Source of the DNA: Spirochaetaceae bacterium | GTDB taxonomy: Bacteria; Spirochaetota; Spirochaetia; Treponematales; Treponemataceae | Length of the DNA stretch: 61,938 bases | NCBI GenBank assembly: GCA_017618015.1 | Contig: JAFZVC010000097.1 | Span: forward strand, 1-61,938 | Reading direction: 5' to 3' | In this document: positions 1 through 8,380 of the stretch, in pieces | How positions within the stretch are numbered: position 1 is the stretch's first letter | How the letters are laid out: each line of letters starts with the position of its first letter | Notes under the pieces: generated by a model | Database searches by the model: none | Seen by the model: the letters and a program-made list of their open reading frames with translations, nothing else | Told to the model about the DNA's origin: nothing | Program-made: the position numbers and the translations under genes

Positions 1-417
1 CCATTCGACATTCTTCGCCGGATATATTATTACTTTAACAGTTTTATTTACACCAACAGCTGTATTTGGAATTGAATTCGACCCTGCTTGTATGTATTTC
101 GATCCTTCTGTGATTATAGAACTTGATCTTCCATGCCAATTAAATGATGATTGATTCCAATTAATTGATTGTGGTTTATCTGTTTTATTCGTTATCAAAA
201 CTTCAAACCCTTGTGATTCGGTAGGTGTTATCGGAATAAAAAGGCCCCACCAACCAAGTTGTTTTTTTTGAATTATCTTTTTTATTTCTATAGACACTTG
301 TTCATCTTTATCCACAGGAGCAAAAACTTTCATCGAATAAGTTACACAACTTGAAAGCATCGTGATAACTAAAACTGAACACAAAACAAATACAAATCGT
401 TTTATAAACTTTGACAT
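1..417 (-). CDS. Lipoprotein of unknown function, C-terminus cut by window edge
   Basis: The reading frame is open for 139 codons from an ATG at 417 and runs off the left edge, so the C-terminus is missing. The N-terminus has a basic start, a hydrophobic stretch and a lipobox ending LSSC (Cys about residue 24), so the mature protein should be a lipid-anchored envelope protein. An AGAGG ribosome site lies 8-12 nt upstream. The remaining sequence is rich in Lys, Ile and Thr, looks beta-rich, and matches no family I recognise. It is divergent from the XRE regulator at 524 and shares the 106-bp control region with it. Confidence 0.75.
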   Translation of the reverse strand, partial: MSKFIKRFVFVLCSVLVITMLSSCVTYSMKVFAPVDKDEQVSIEIKKIIQKKQLGWWGLFIPITPTESQGFEVLITNKTDKPQSINWNQSSFNWHGRSSSIITEGSKYIQAGSNSIPNTAVGVNKTVKVIIYPAKNVEW

Positions 418-439
418 AACAGAAACCTCTTTTCACTTA

Positions 440-506
440 TTAGCGTTAAGCTAATTATATAATATGTTTTTAAAACTGGAAAGCTAATAACATAATTTTT
501 ATTAGC
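440..506. promoter_or_regulatory. TTAGC/GCTAA inverted repeats between divergent genes
   Basis: The gap between the lipoprotein and the XRE regulator holds two palindromic arrangements of one word. TTAGC-GTTAA-GCTAA lies at 440-454, and GCTAAT...ATTAGC at 483-506. A further ATTAGC occurs just inside the XRE gene, near 545. Repeated short dyads beside an XRE gene are typical of an autoregulatory operator. That the neighbouring regulator binds here is inference. Confidence 0.45.
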
Positions 507-523
507 GATTAGAATATATTTTT

Positions 524-838
524 ATGGATCTACAAGATATTTTTATTAGCAATCTTAAACTAATAAGAAAAAGTAAAAATATAACTCAAGAAAAGCTCGC
601 TGAAATGTGCAACACAGATACTGCTTATATTGGTCAGATAGAAACTAAAAAAAGATTCCCACGCATTAATTTCATTGAAAAAATTGCAGAAGCCCTTGAT
701 GTAGATGCATATCTTTTATTCAAAAACAAATCAGAAGAATCAAGCAAACAAAAACACCGAATTGATGAATTGAAATCAGAGCTTTTCAATCTTATAGACG
801 ATGATATCGAATCTTTTTTAAGAAAGCACTGTAAATGA
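524..838 (+). CDS. XRE-family helix-turn-helix regulator
   Basis: A 104-residue protein whose first 65 residues form a classic XRE/HTH_3 domain (ITQEKLAEMCNTDTAYIGQI, then a PRINFIEKIAEAL helix). A charged C-terminal tail probably serves dimerisation. It has no clear Shine-Dalgarno; a TAGAAT hexamer lies 8 nt before the ATG, so the transcript may be leaderless or nearly so. It is divergent from a lipoprotein gene, with TTAGC dyads between them, and convergent with the HepT/MntA pair. It is probably a small repressor of itself and its divergent neighbour; the ligand is unknown. Confidence 0.85.
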   Translation: MDLQDIFISNLKLIRKSKNITQEKLAEMCNTDTAYIGQIETKKRFPRINFIEKIAEALDVDAYLLFKNKSEESSKQKHRIDELKSELFNLIDDDIESFLRKHCK

Positions 839-861
839 AATTAATAGGTTAGCTTAAAATA

Positions 862-1188
862 CTAAAATTTGGCTTTTGCCAACTCTGCGGAAAGGCTGGG
901 CAAATCTTCTGTTATAGTTTCCCAAACGACTTTTAGGTTGATTCCATCATAATCATGAATAATCTTATTCCTCATTCCGTAAATTGCTTTCCACGGAATT
1001 GACGGATTTTTTTGCATAAAACTCTCTTCAAGTTTATGTGATAACTCTCCTAACTGGCTCAAATTAAAAGCACAGGCTTCAACAATCATTTCATTTTTGG
1101 CGAAACCATCATAATCCAAATCTTTTATGTAATCTTGAATTTTCTCTATATGAGAAATCATTTTTCCGACAGCAGATTTATTATCCAT
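862..1188 (-). CDS. hepT: HepT-like toxin (DUF86 family RNase)
   Basis: A 108-residue protein of the HepT/DUF86 family. The diagnostic RX4HXY motif is present near residue 75 as RNKIIHDY; in characterised members Arg and His form the RNase site and the Tyr is AMPylated by the partner antitoxin. The gene overlaps the 3' end of the upstream nucleotidyltransferase by 8 bp, the usual antitoxin-first order with translational coupling. The catalytic residues are intact, so it should be functional. Family membership is seen from the sequence; AMPylation control is known for the family and inferred here. Confidence 0.85.
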   Translation of the reverse strand: MDNKSAVGKMISHIEKIQDYIKDLDYDGFAKNEMIVEACAFNLSQLGELSHKLEESFMQKNPSIPWKAIYGMRNKIIHDYDGINLKVVWETITEDLPSLSAELAKAKF

Positions 1189-1471
1189 AGATTTTTACCC
1201 CTGTCGAATTGATTTCTTGCAGAACTTTTGAACCGGAGTTTATATGGGTTGTATCAAAAACATCGACTTCTTTTTCATCAAGAGCTTCCCTTATATCTTC
1301 TATCAAAGCGAAAAATCGAAGTCCCCGTAAATTGCTGTCCACAAGTAAATCAACATCGCTTTTTTCGGTAGCCTGCCCTTTTGCATAGGAGCCGAAAAGA
1401 ATTGCAAAGTTAATGTTATAATTTGAGAATACAGGACGCAATTTGTTTTTTATTGTTTCAATTTCAAACAT
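1181..1471 (-). CDS. mntA: MntA-like nucleotidyltransferase antitoxin
   Basis: A 96-residue minimal nucleotidyltransferase. It has the full GSX10DXD signature (GSY...SDVDLLV), which binds two metal ions and ATP. Family members AMPylate the Tyr of the HepT RX4HXY motif and so neutralise the toxin. The ATG has a strong AAGGAGG site, and a TATAAT-like -10 (TATTATAATA in the minus-strand leader) lies about 30 nt further upstream, giving a short conventional leader. It is first in a two-gene operon with the toxin. A broken relative of this family lies at 16489. Confidence 0.85.
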   Translation of the reverse strand: MFEIETIKNKLRPVFSNYNINFAILFGSYAKGQATEKSDVDLLVDSNLRGLRFFALIEDIREALDEKEVDVFDTTHINSGSKVLQEINSTGVKIYG

Positions 1472-1548
1472 TTAATTTGCCTCCTTCATATTTATTATAA
1501 TACCAACTCTGCGGTTTTACCATAAAAAAAATCAGTAAAGCGATGAAT

Positions 1549-2490
1549 TTACACGGCGTACATGTCCACATTCCACGTGCTGGTCTTCTGAACGCCAAGA
1601 ACCGAAGCCAGATACGGCAGAGTCTTTCTCATACTGTCATCCAGATGCCACGGCGGATTTATGACAGCCATGCCGGAACCGTAAAGCCCTGCTTCGTTCT
1701 CTTCGTCATCAACGATAAGCTCCGCTGTCATAAAACTGCACGGAGTTTCCGCCGCAGCATCCCGAAGCGCGGCTTTCAGCTGCGCCGTCTCAGCGATACG
1801 GCGTTTTAAAAGCGGATACCAAAGACAGATAACACCCGATGTCCAGCGGCGGTGCGCCACACGCAAAGAGTCGATAACGTTCGTGTAGTCGCTGTCAACC
1901 TCGTAACTGGGGTCCATTAAAAGAAGCCCACGTTTCGGTTCCGGTGGCACAAGAGCCGACATCGCCTCGTATGCATCGCGATGGTGTATGTTGATGCGTG
2001 AGCTGTCCGAACCACGCTTCATATTGATACGCAAGATGTCTATCTCTGTGTTGTGAAGCTCCATAAGGATAAGCTTGTCTTGAGCGGGCGCGGTTCCGGA
2101 CTTCGCCGCACCTGCCGCCATCCTCGAATCCGCCGCCGGAGCACCTCCACCCACAGGACGCAAAAAGTTCCGCATAATCTCCGGAGAGCCAGGATATTTT
2201 CCGTTTTTCTCATACGCCCGGCACAAATCCAAATACGGCAAAAGTTCCTCAGGCACAGACTCTGGCTTTTCGCCCGCGCACCGCAAAAGCCTTACGATTC
2301 CTGCCTCTGCCTCACCAGTTTTGACGGCGCGCTCGTCATCAAGCGTGTAAATGCCAGCTCCGGCGTGGGTGTCTATAAGCGAATACGGCTTATCCTTTTT
2401 TTGAAGGCTCCTCAAAATCAGCACGAGCATCGAATGTTTCAGGATATCCGCATGGTTTCCCGCATGAAAAGCGTGTCTGTAACTCAACAT
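1549..2490 (-). CDS. rlmJ: 23S rRNA (adenine-N6)-methyltransferase RlmJ
   Basis: A 313-residue protein that starts with the characteristic RlmJ N-terminus MLSYRHAFHAGNHADILKH. It has the SAM-binding segment LIDTHAGAGIY (about 38-48) and a motif-IV-type DPSYEVDSDY loop. RlmJ methylates A2030 of 23S rRNA (E. coli numbering). It is longer than the roughly 280-residue standard because residues about 112-138 form a Gly/Ala/Ser-rich insertion absent from typical family members. AGGAG lies about 11 nt upstream of the ATG. It appears to be a single gene; a weak GTAAA/TTTAC hairpin followed by eight T lies after the stop. Confidence 0.92.
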   Translation of the reverse strand: MLSYRHAFHAGNHADILKHSMLVLILRSLQKKDKPYSLIDTHAGAGIYTLDDERAVKTGEAEAGIVRLLRCAGEKPESVPEELLPYLDLCRAYEKNGKYPGSPEIMRNFLRPVGGGAPAADSRMAAGAAKSGTAPAQDKLILMELHNTEIDILRINMKRGSDSSRINIHHRDAYEAMSALVPPEPKRGLLLMDPSYEVDSDYTNVIDSLRVAHRRWTSGVICLWYPLLKRRIAETAQLKAALRDAAAETPCSFMTAELIVDDEENEAGLYGSGMAVINPPWHLDDSMRKTLPYLASVLGVQKTSTWNVDMYAV

Positions 2491-2577
2491 CCGTAGTTAA
2501 TCTCCTATTTTATCGCGCAAAGCGCCGCAAAACTTCTACCAGCACAAAAATCGCGCAACCCGAACTAACGCAACAAG

Positions 2578-3999
2578 TCAAACAAGCTGGCGGTTCTTCC
2601 ACTTTCCGCTCTTGAACCGAATCACAAAAAACAAGCCGCGGAAAACCCAGTCCGTTGACATCGCAACCCAAACGCCGAACGCGCCTAATCCGAACGTGTT
2701 CGCATAAACATAGCTAAGTCCGACGCGCACCGTCCACATCGAGATAAGCGACACAATCATCGTGTAACGCGCGTCATTCGCGGCGCGGAGTGCGTTCGGC
2801 AGCGTAAACGATGCCGGCCAAAAGATAATGCCCGTAAGACCGTGACACATCAACATCCGCCAGCCAAGCTCCGTCGTTTCGGGCGACATACCGTAAATCC
2901 CGATCAGCCACCGTGCCGAAAGCAAAAGCGGTACATTAAGCGCTGCCATACTGATGTAAGCAGCTGCCATCATCCGTTTTGTATAATACACAGCCTCGTC
3001 CGGTCTTTTTGCGCCCATACACTGCCCTATCACGGTCAGCATCGCCAACCCGATAGAAGATGCCGGCAGAACTTCAAAAGCGGAAATCGTGTTCGAAGCC
3101 GCGTTAGCCGCAATCGCTCCTGTTCCAAAAGTTGCAACAAGCGTGATTACAAGAATCTTTCCGAGCTGGAACATACTGTTCTCAAGCCCGTTCGGAACGC
3201 CAATCTGCAAAATCTTTTTGATAAGATAAGCATCCGGCTTCGTCCGAAGGATTCCTTTTATAGAAATAATCTGCAGCGCACGGGAAGAACTGCCAGAACT
3301 CACACTACCAGCCGCGACGGAATTCTCAGAGCCGCGCGAAACGCCAACACGAACTGCACCAGCCGGCTTGTACAGCAAAACAAGAAGTATCATCGCAGCC
3401 GTCGTCCGCGCGATAAACGTCGGGATTGCGACACCCTCAACCCCGGAGTGGAGCCCGTACAGCATTATCGCGTTACCACCGATGTTCAGCACGTTTATCA
3501 CAAAGCCTGTGAACATCGAAATCCGCGAGTTGCGCTGAGCTCTAAAAAGCGCGGCACAAGCATTATACACAGCGACCGACGGAAGCCCGATAAGCATCCA
3601 GAAAAAATACGTCCTGGCATTTTCCATAACGGCTGGCTCTATATTGCCAAAAAGCGCGCCAAGAAGACCGTTCATGCTCACAAAACCGATGACGGCAACG
3701 GCAACTGCGCTTACAAAAACTGTTCCAAGCAGCTGTTTCGCTGTTTTTGACGCCATATCCGGGCTACCTTTCCCGATATACTGCGAGCAAACTACAGCTC
3801 CGCCAGTAGCGAGCGCGGCAAAAAGCTGATTTATAAAAATGAAAATTGAATCGACAAGAGAGACACCAGAAACAGCAGATTCCCCAAGAGTTGCGACCAT
3901 TATTATGTCCGCTATTCCCAGAGTTATGGCAAGCAGCTGTTCAATCATCAGCGGCCATACCAACGCCCAAATATCTTTTTTTGAAAAAAGATGGTTCAT
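2578..3999 (-). CDS. MATE-family multidrug/cation exporter
   Basis: About 473 residues with twelve hydrophobic segments in two homologous halves, matching the MATE (DinF/NorM) family: inner-membrane exporters driven by Na+ or H+ gradients. The N-terminus (LFSKKDIWALVWPLMIEQLL) and the first-helix pattern are typical. The ATG at 3999 is preferred over a TTG one codon upstream, since GGGAG sits 7 nt before it. The loop between the halves (about residues 218-240) holds a Ser/Gly/Ala insertion like those in several other proteins here. The substrate cannot be told from sequence. Confidence 0.9.
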   Translation of the reverse strand: MNHLFSKKDIWALVWPLMIEQLLAITLGIADIIMVATLGESAVSGVSLVDSIFIFINQLFAALATGGAVVCSQYIGKGSPDMASKTAKQLLGTVFVSAVAVAVIGFVSMNGLLGALFGNIEPAVMENARTYFFWMLIGLPSVAVYNACAALFRAQRNSRISMFTGFVINVLNIGGNAIMLYGLHSGVEGVAIPTFIARTTAAMILLVLLYKPAGAVRVGVSRGSENSVAAGSVSSGSSSRALQIISIKGILRTKPDAYLIKKILQIGVPNGLENSMFQLGKILVITLVATFGTGAIAANAASNTISAFEVLPASSIGLAMLTVIGQCMGAKRPDEAVYYTKRMMAAAYISMAALNVPLLLSARWLIGIYGMSPETTELGWRMLMCHGLTGIIFWPASFTLPNALRAANDARYTMIVSLISMWTVRVGLSYVYANTFGLGAFGVWVAMSTDWVFRGLFFVIRFKSGKWKNRQLV

Positions 4000-4214
4000 C
4001 AAAAATCTCCCGGCTGCATGATTATATCAGTTTTACGGAAAGGCACGCAATGAGTTTTCAATATGCAAGCGCCGGGCTGGAACGGTCGCCGAAGGCGAGG
4101 ATTTTTGACCGCTCGCGGGCAAAAAGACCGAACGTCAGTGTGCCGTGGAAGACCGGAAAACTGGGAAGGCAGCGTAGCTGCCGTAGCTTCGCGCCTAAAA
4201 AAACATTTTTTCTA

Positions 4215-4281
4215 CCACTTGTCTCAATAAAATGCCACTTGTCGCAAAAATCAACACCCCGGAAATAAAAGCCACTATACT
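4215..4281 (+). promoter_or_regulatory. Promoter with paired 9-bp direct repeats, candidate LytTR site
   Basis: CCACTTGTC occurs twice, at 4215-4223 and 4235-4243, a 20-bp period. A TATACT -10 box follows at 4276-4281, 7 nt before the ATG at 4289, with no recognisable -35. LytTR activators such as ComE and AgrA bind pairs of 9-bp direct repeats about two helical turns apart, often with a CAnTT core, next to weak -35 regions. The arrangement fits activation of this operon by its own LytTR protein; that link is inference. Confidence 0.5.
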
Positions 4282-4288
4282 CCGAATC

Positions 4289-4873
4289 ATGAAAAGGAAA
4301 ACAATACTTTTAGTTTTGGTCGCATTTTTATGCAGTGTTGGGTTTGCACAAGAATTTTCTTCTGCAAACATGAATTACCGTTTTGTAAGCGGCGGATTCT
4401 GGAGCTGCGGACAAGACATCAGCGGCGGCTACGGTGAGTTTGGCATAAACTGCCGGCCGGAAGAAAAAGTCTTTGTCATGCGCGACTGCTTTTTTATTCA
4501 GGGCGAAGGAGGCACCTTACGAAGAAGCAGCTCGGCACATCCTGATCCTTTAGAGTTCGGTGGCTTACAAATCGGCAACAAACTGATTCTTGGCGGACGG
4601 ACAAACGGTACTGGGTTCATCGTCAGATGTTACGGCTTCGTAAGCGCATCTGCAGAATTATTTTCGTGCACAGGTCACGACTTTTTCTCGATGCCCTTGA
4701 TGATAAACCTTACATTCGGCGGTGGCTTTGAGTTCCAGTATCATCGAAATGCCGCGTTCGTCCTTGAGTTCGGAGGGCGGAACATCCTTCTTGCGGGCGG
4801 AGACAAATCGGCTTTTGAAGGCTATTCATTTTCAAGCCCTGTGTTTACAATAGGTTTCAGGAGCTTCAATTGA
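4289..4873 (+). CDS. Small exported protein, possible outer-membrane beta-barrel
   Basis: A 194-residue protein with a clear signal peptide (MKRKTILLVLVAFLCSVGFAQ, cleavage probably after residue 20). The mature part alternates Gly/aromatic and polar residues (NMNYRFVSGG, GGGFEFQYH) and ends in a Phe-containing strand (FTIGFRSFN), as in small spirochaete outer-membrane barrels. An upstream start at 4232 would bury the signal peptide, so 4289 is chosen. No Shine-Dalgarno is seen; a TATACT box lies 7 nt upstream. Its stop overlaps the start of the LytTR gene, so it is first in a three-gene operon. Function unknown. Confidence 0.75.
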   Translation: MKRKTILLVLVAFLCSVGFAQEFSSANMNYRFVSGGFWSCGQDISGGYGEFGINCRPEEKVFVMRDCFFIQGEGGTLRRSSSAHPDPLEFGGLQIGNKLILGGRTNGTGFIVRCYGFVSASAELFSCTGHDFFSMPLMINLTFGGGFEFQYHRNAAFVLEFGGRNILLAGGDKSAFEGYSFSSPVFTIGFRSFN

Positions 4874-5385
4874 AAACACAAATCAAGATAGAAGACTGCG
4901 GTACGCCTTTCTGCACGATTCACACACCATGCGAAACACAGGGCATAAAGGATATCGCAGATAAAATCAGCCGGATGGACGAAACCGGACGGAACACAGT
5001 CATCTGCGGCTGGGATGCCGACTACTGCATTCAGGTAAAGCAGAGCGACATTTTCCGAATCTACAGTGCGGACAAAAAGGTTTACATGGAAGCACTGACC
5101 GGCGCCGGTGCAGCGAGCGGTGACGGAACCGAAACGCTGCTTGTAAAGATGAGGCTCTATGAGTTTGAAGAACTGGCTGCAAAATGCGGTTGGACAGATT
5201 TCATAAGAATCTCGAACACGGATATTGTGAACTTTTCAAAAGTTACAAAACTCGATATGTCGCTCAGCGGCATAATCAAAGTGAACTTTACGAACGGAAA
5301 AGACGCAATGGTTTCTAGAAGATACATGAACAAGATTAAAGACCAGCTTAACATGGTCAGGAGGAAGAACAATGAAAAAAACTAA
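4870..5385 (+). CDS. LytTR-family DNA-binding regulator
   Basis: A 171-residue protein starting at a TTG that overlaps the previous stop by 3 nt. The C-terminal ~95 residues match a LytTR DNA-binding domain (VNFSKVTKLDMSLSGIIKVNF, then VSRRYMNKIKDQL). The N-terminal part is not a receiver domain, so no histidine kinase partner is expected. The next gene is a DUF3021 membrane protein; this regulator plus small membrane partner is the known architecture of LytTR regulatory systems (HdrRM/BrsRM type in streptococci), where the membrane protein restrains the regulator. The same arrangement is inferred here. Confidence 0.82.
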   Translation: MKTQIKIEDCGTPFCTIHTPCETQGIKDIADKISRMDETGRNTVICGWDADYCIQVKQSDIFRIYSADKKVYMEALTGAGAASGDGTETLLVKMRLYEFEELAAKCGWTDFIRISNTDIVNFSKVTKLDMSLSGIIKVNFTNGKDAMVSRRYMNKIKDQLNMVRRKNNEKN

Positions 5386-5821
5386 TAAAATTATTAAGAG
5401 AGCTATTTTAGGATTTATCTACGGAGTATTTATCGGACAGACAATACTTATACTGGAAAGCCTGTTTATGGGCGACGGCAACTTCTATGCGGTTTCTACG
5501 TATTTGGTAGAACACACACAAACAAGGATAGCCGCCGTAATCGCACAGTACTTTATTACCGGAATAATCGGTCTTACCTTCGCAGCAACGACCATTATTT
5601 TTGAGCAGGACAAGTGGAGCATCCTTGGACAAACCGCGCTTCATTTTGTAATCAACTCGATCGTGATGTTCTTCGCTGGATTCTTCTGCGGATGGTTCCC
5701 GCACACTGTAGCGAGCACATTAATCTGGTTCGGAGTTTTCATCGTAGTATACGTAATAATCTGGGTGATTTTCACAATTTACTACAAAAAGAAAACAAAA
5801 GAAATTAACAAAGCACTGTAA
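5372..5821 (+). CDS. DUF3021 membrane protein, likely partner/inhibitor of the LytTR regulator
   Basis: A 149-residue protein with four predicted transmembrane segments (about 9-29, 45-70, 82-102 and 110-137) and a Lys-rich C-terminus, matching DUF3021. It has a strong AGGAGG site inside the preceding gene, with which it overlaps by 14 bp, so the two are probably translationally coupled. In characterised LytTR regulatory systems the membrane subunit antagonises the regulator until an unknown cue releases it. Its role here is inferred from the pairing. Confidence 0.8.
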   Translation: MKKTNKIIKRAILGFIYGVFIGQTILILESLFMGDGNFYAVSTYLVEHTQTRIAAVIAQYFITGIIGLTFAATTIIFEQDKWSILGQTALHFVINSIVMFFAGFFCGWFPHTVASTLIWFGVFIVVYVIIWVIFTIYYKKKTKEINKAL

Positions 5822-5826
5822 TAGAC

Positions 5827-5850
5827 GAAAAAAAGGGGGCAGTCGCCCCC
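5827..5850 (-). terminator. Rho-independent terminator of the caspase operon
   Basis: On the minus strand GGGGGC-gact-GCCCCC is followed directly by seven T. It lies about 80 nt past the caspase stop codon and should end the sigma/anti-sigma/caspase transcript. There is no T tract for the plus strand. Confidence 0.75.
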
Positions 5851-5873
5851 TCGGCGGCACACGGTTGCCGCCT

Positions 5874-5928
5874 ACCCCCTCTGCGGGGCGAGAGCTTATC
5901 CAGTTTCGCCCCGCAACGCCCCGAACTT
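5874..5928. repeat. GC-rich dispersed intergenic repeat, family A copy
   Basis: The segment with the order ACCCC, GCGGGG, GAGAGCTT, AGTTT, CCCCGCAAC, CCCCgaa recurs at about 22912-22970 in the same order and spacing with scattered substitutions. The ACCCC/GCGGGG parts form short dyads. It is intergenic and has no coding potential. Confidence 0.6.
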
Positions 5929-5930
5929 CT

Positions 5931-8354
5931 TTAGAACTTAATACCAACCGTCCAGTACGTCCGAACCGTACAGTTATTTCCGTCAACCGGGAAACTGAAG
6001 TGTGCCATCTCGTTATCCCAGTAACTGAACGCACTGTCATTCCAGCCGCTTACACAAAGGTCAGCGTTGAGCGATGCAAATATACCGAAGTGGCTTCCAA
6101 AACGCATATTTGCAGTCAGCCTTACAGAAGGATAGAAACGCTTCCAGAAATTGGATGCGGCTTCTTCTCTTAAAGCCATTTTCTCTTCTGTCGTAAGGTT
6201 TGGATTAGTTACCCTGTCTTTATACTGTGACTCAAGATAAGACCAGTCAAAGACATATTTGCCTAACAGCTCAAAATCAAAGTTGATAAAGCTGCCACCA
6301 AACTTTGAACCAAGTCCATATCCCAATACAGCATACTCAAAGTCGTCGCCAAAATCGTTTACATTCGCCAGGAACGTCGTGAAGAACGCCTTTGTTCCGC
6401 CCTGATACTGGAATCCAAGCTGTTCATTCTCAAAATAAACGGAGAAGGAGTTAATGCCGTTCTTTACGTAGTTGAACAAACCAATTGAAGCACCAGTGCA
6501 TGATTCAGCGATATTCACGATACCAATCTGCGAACCATGGACGTTACCGGCAATATTCAGGAAACCTGCAATCTGCATACCAGTCAAATCTCCTGAAACT
6601 CTGTTCATAAAACCAGCAATCTGTGTACCGCGCATATTTCCTGTGTTCAAGTTTGCGAAGCCTGCATACTGAACACCACGGTAATCTGATTTCACAAGGT
6701 TCAGACCACCAGTAATCATTGCACCGCTTCCAAATCCGTCAAGCTTGTTCATAAAGCCGGAAATCTGGATACCAGAAAATTCTTTCTTTATAGTACCAAC
6801 AACGCCGGAAATCTGAACACCGCGAACTCTTTCGTTTGCTATGTAGATTGAACCAAGACCAAAGTTAACGTTCGGGTATTCTTCAGGAAGATATACGCCT
6901 GGAATTACAGCGAACTCAAATGGATTGTATTCAACATATTCAGCAACATATTCAGTCAGTTCATCTGAAGAGTCGGAGTTTTTCCTTGTCTTTGAATTGC
7001 GCGCGGCGTTCTCCCTGGCACGCTCAAGGACTCTTCGCTCATCCTCATCAAGCGAAGAATCATCGTAACCAAAAACGCGGGTCGCACTGTTTACGGATGA
7101 ACCAGACAAAGCAGCTCCTGCTTCTGCCAATGCAGAACCAACTGCTTCTAAAGTGCCACCAATTATACTGCTTACAGTGTCTCCAAACCCAGCTGTAGCC
7201 GTTGCAGCACCGGCCGCACCGATTGCAGTAGCACCAGCTGCCGCTTCTGTCGTTCCGGCCAAAGCCGCACCGCCGCGCGCAACGCCGTTTGTGAGCGGAA
7301 TCTGCTTAATTCCGTCGGACGCAAGCGTAAACGAGTTTCCAGCAACAAGCCTTACGTTCATCTGACCAGTGGTTGTAGCAGTAATAACAGTTACCGAATA
7401 ATACCCCGCCGGTAATGCTATTGAAAGCTGGCTGCCACGGACTTTGTTCACTTCTGAAGCAAGCTTTCCGTCCAAAGTGCGGACAAGGTACCTTCCCTCT
7501 GCGTCCGGCGGAAGAACGATCATAGCTTCCGCATCGGAAAGGTCGGTAAGGACCAGGTCGCCAGAGCCAACAAGCGTTATGTTGAACGAAGGATGCTGTG
7601 GTCCTATGACCGAAGTTTCTGTTTTGGCGAGCGTGTCGTTGAACGCGTAGTAGTAAAGCTCGTTAAGCGAAACTCTGTTGTCGCCCGATGTGTCAGCGGC
7701 TCCGCGCAAACCGGAAATAAGCGAATGCGTAAAATATGACGCTCCTATGATGTCCGATTCTTGCGAACTTTCGCTTTCGGAACTGGACGAAAGGTAAGCG
7801 TGTCCCTGAACTACAGAAGCATCGTCAACAAGGAATGACTTTTGGCGGGAGCCGCCTTTCGCCCTGATAAAGTTTCCGGAAAAGCATGAATCAAGCATAA
7901 CGACGTGAACATCGCTTGGCACGTTCGAAATATCAGCTTTCAAATCGGAATAGCCGTATTTCTCGTTCCCAAGAAGAAGCGATTCTTCATCGGAATGTCC
8001 TGAATAATAGAACAGGAATTCAACACGTTTTGCCTTATATTTATTGCGCTCAATAATAGAAGTTATATTATCGAACGCGCCTTCAATCTCTTCGCGTGTT
8101 GAATCTACCAGAATAAAACTGTTCTGTTTGCGGACGCCACCTATTTCAATCATCGTCTTTGCAAGGCTCTCTGCATCCGTTCCCGCATATTTAAGCGTTT
8201 CTCTGCCGTCGCCACCTCTGTTCGACGCAACGTACAAAGCGTACCGTTCAATTGCAGCTCCGGAAGCACCGTTTCCTGTCGTATCGGCAAAAATACGGGT
8301 TCCGCATATTATAAAAAGCAGAAGTAAAACTGCACTTTTTCTTGTTACTTTCAT
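5931..8354 (-). CDS. Exported caspase-family (C14) protease with LA_2272 surface repeats
   Basis: An 807-residue protein. Residues 1-23 are a signal peptide. Residues about 36-250 are a caspase/metacaspase domain with catalytic His120 (FYYSGH) and Cys157 (LDSCFSG), both intact. An EF-hand-like loop DTSGDNRVSLNE (221-232) suggests calcium binding. Residues about 357-420 are Ala/Gly-rich. Residues about 510-630 hold tandem LA_2272-type repeats with the pattern GxQxAGFxN, and the last ~170 residues resemble a beta-rich outer-membrane tail. AGGAG precedes the ATG. It is last in an operon after an ECF sigma factor and a membrane anti-sigma protein, suggesting envelope signalling or proteolysis. 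The substrate is unknown. Confidence 0.88.
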   Translation of the reverse strand: MKVTRKSAVLLLLFIICGTRIFADTTGNGASGAAIERYALYVASNRGGDGRETLKYAGTDAESLAKTMIEIGGVRKQNSFILVDSTREEIEGAFDNITSIIERNKYKAKRVEFLFYYSGHSDEESLLLGNEKYGYSDLKADISNVPSDVHVVMLDSCFSGNFIRAKGGSRQKSFLVDDASVVQGHAYLSSSSESESSQESDIIGASYFTHSLISGLRGAADTSGDNRVSLNELYYYAFNDTLAKTETSVIGPQHPSFNITLVGSGDLVLTDLSDAEAMIVLPPDAEGRYLVRTLDGKLASEVNKVRGSQLSIALPAGYYSVTVITATTTGQMNVRLVAGNSFTLASDGIKQIPLTNGVARGGAALAGTTEAAAGATAIGAAGAATATAGFGDTVSSIIGGTLEAVGSALAEAGAALSGSSVNSATRVFGYDDSSLDEDERRVLERARENAARNSKTRKNSDSSDELTEYVAEYVEYNPFEFAVIPGVYLPEEYPNVNFGLGSIYIANERVRGVQISGVVGTIKKEFSGIQISGFMNKLDGFGSGAMITGGLNLVKSDYRGVQYAGFANLNTGNMRGTQIAGFMNRVSGDLTGMQIAGFLNIAGNVHGSQIGIVNIAESCTGASIGLFNYVKNGINSFSVYFENEQLGFQYQGGTKAFFTTFLANVNDFGDDFEYAVLGYGLGSKFGGSFINFDFELLGKYVFDWSYLESQYKDRVTNPNLTTEEKMALREEAASNFWKRFYPSVRLTANMRFGSHFGIFASLNADLCVSGWNDSAFSYWDNEMAHFSFPVDGNNCTVRTYWTVGIKF

Positions 8355-8380
8355 TATTCATCTCCTGTATGCCGAATGCT

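Noticed and set aside
2842..3750. Long plus-strand open frame (302 codons) opposite the MATE gene
   Set aside because: Arg/His/Cys-rich antisense shadow of a clear membrane transporter.
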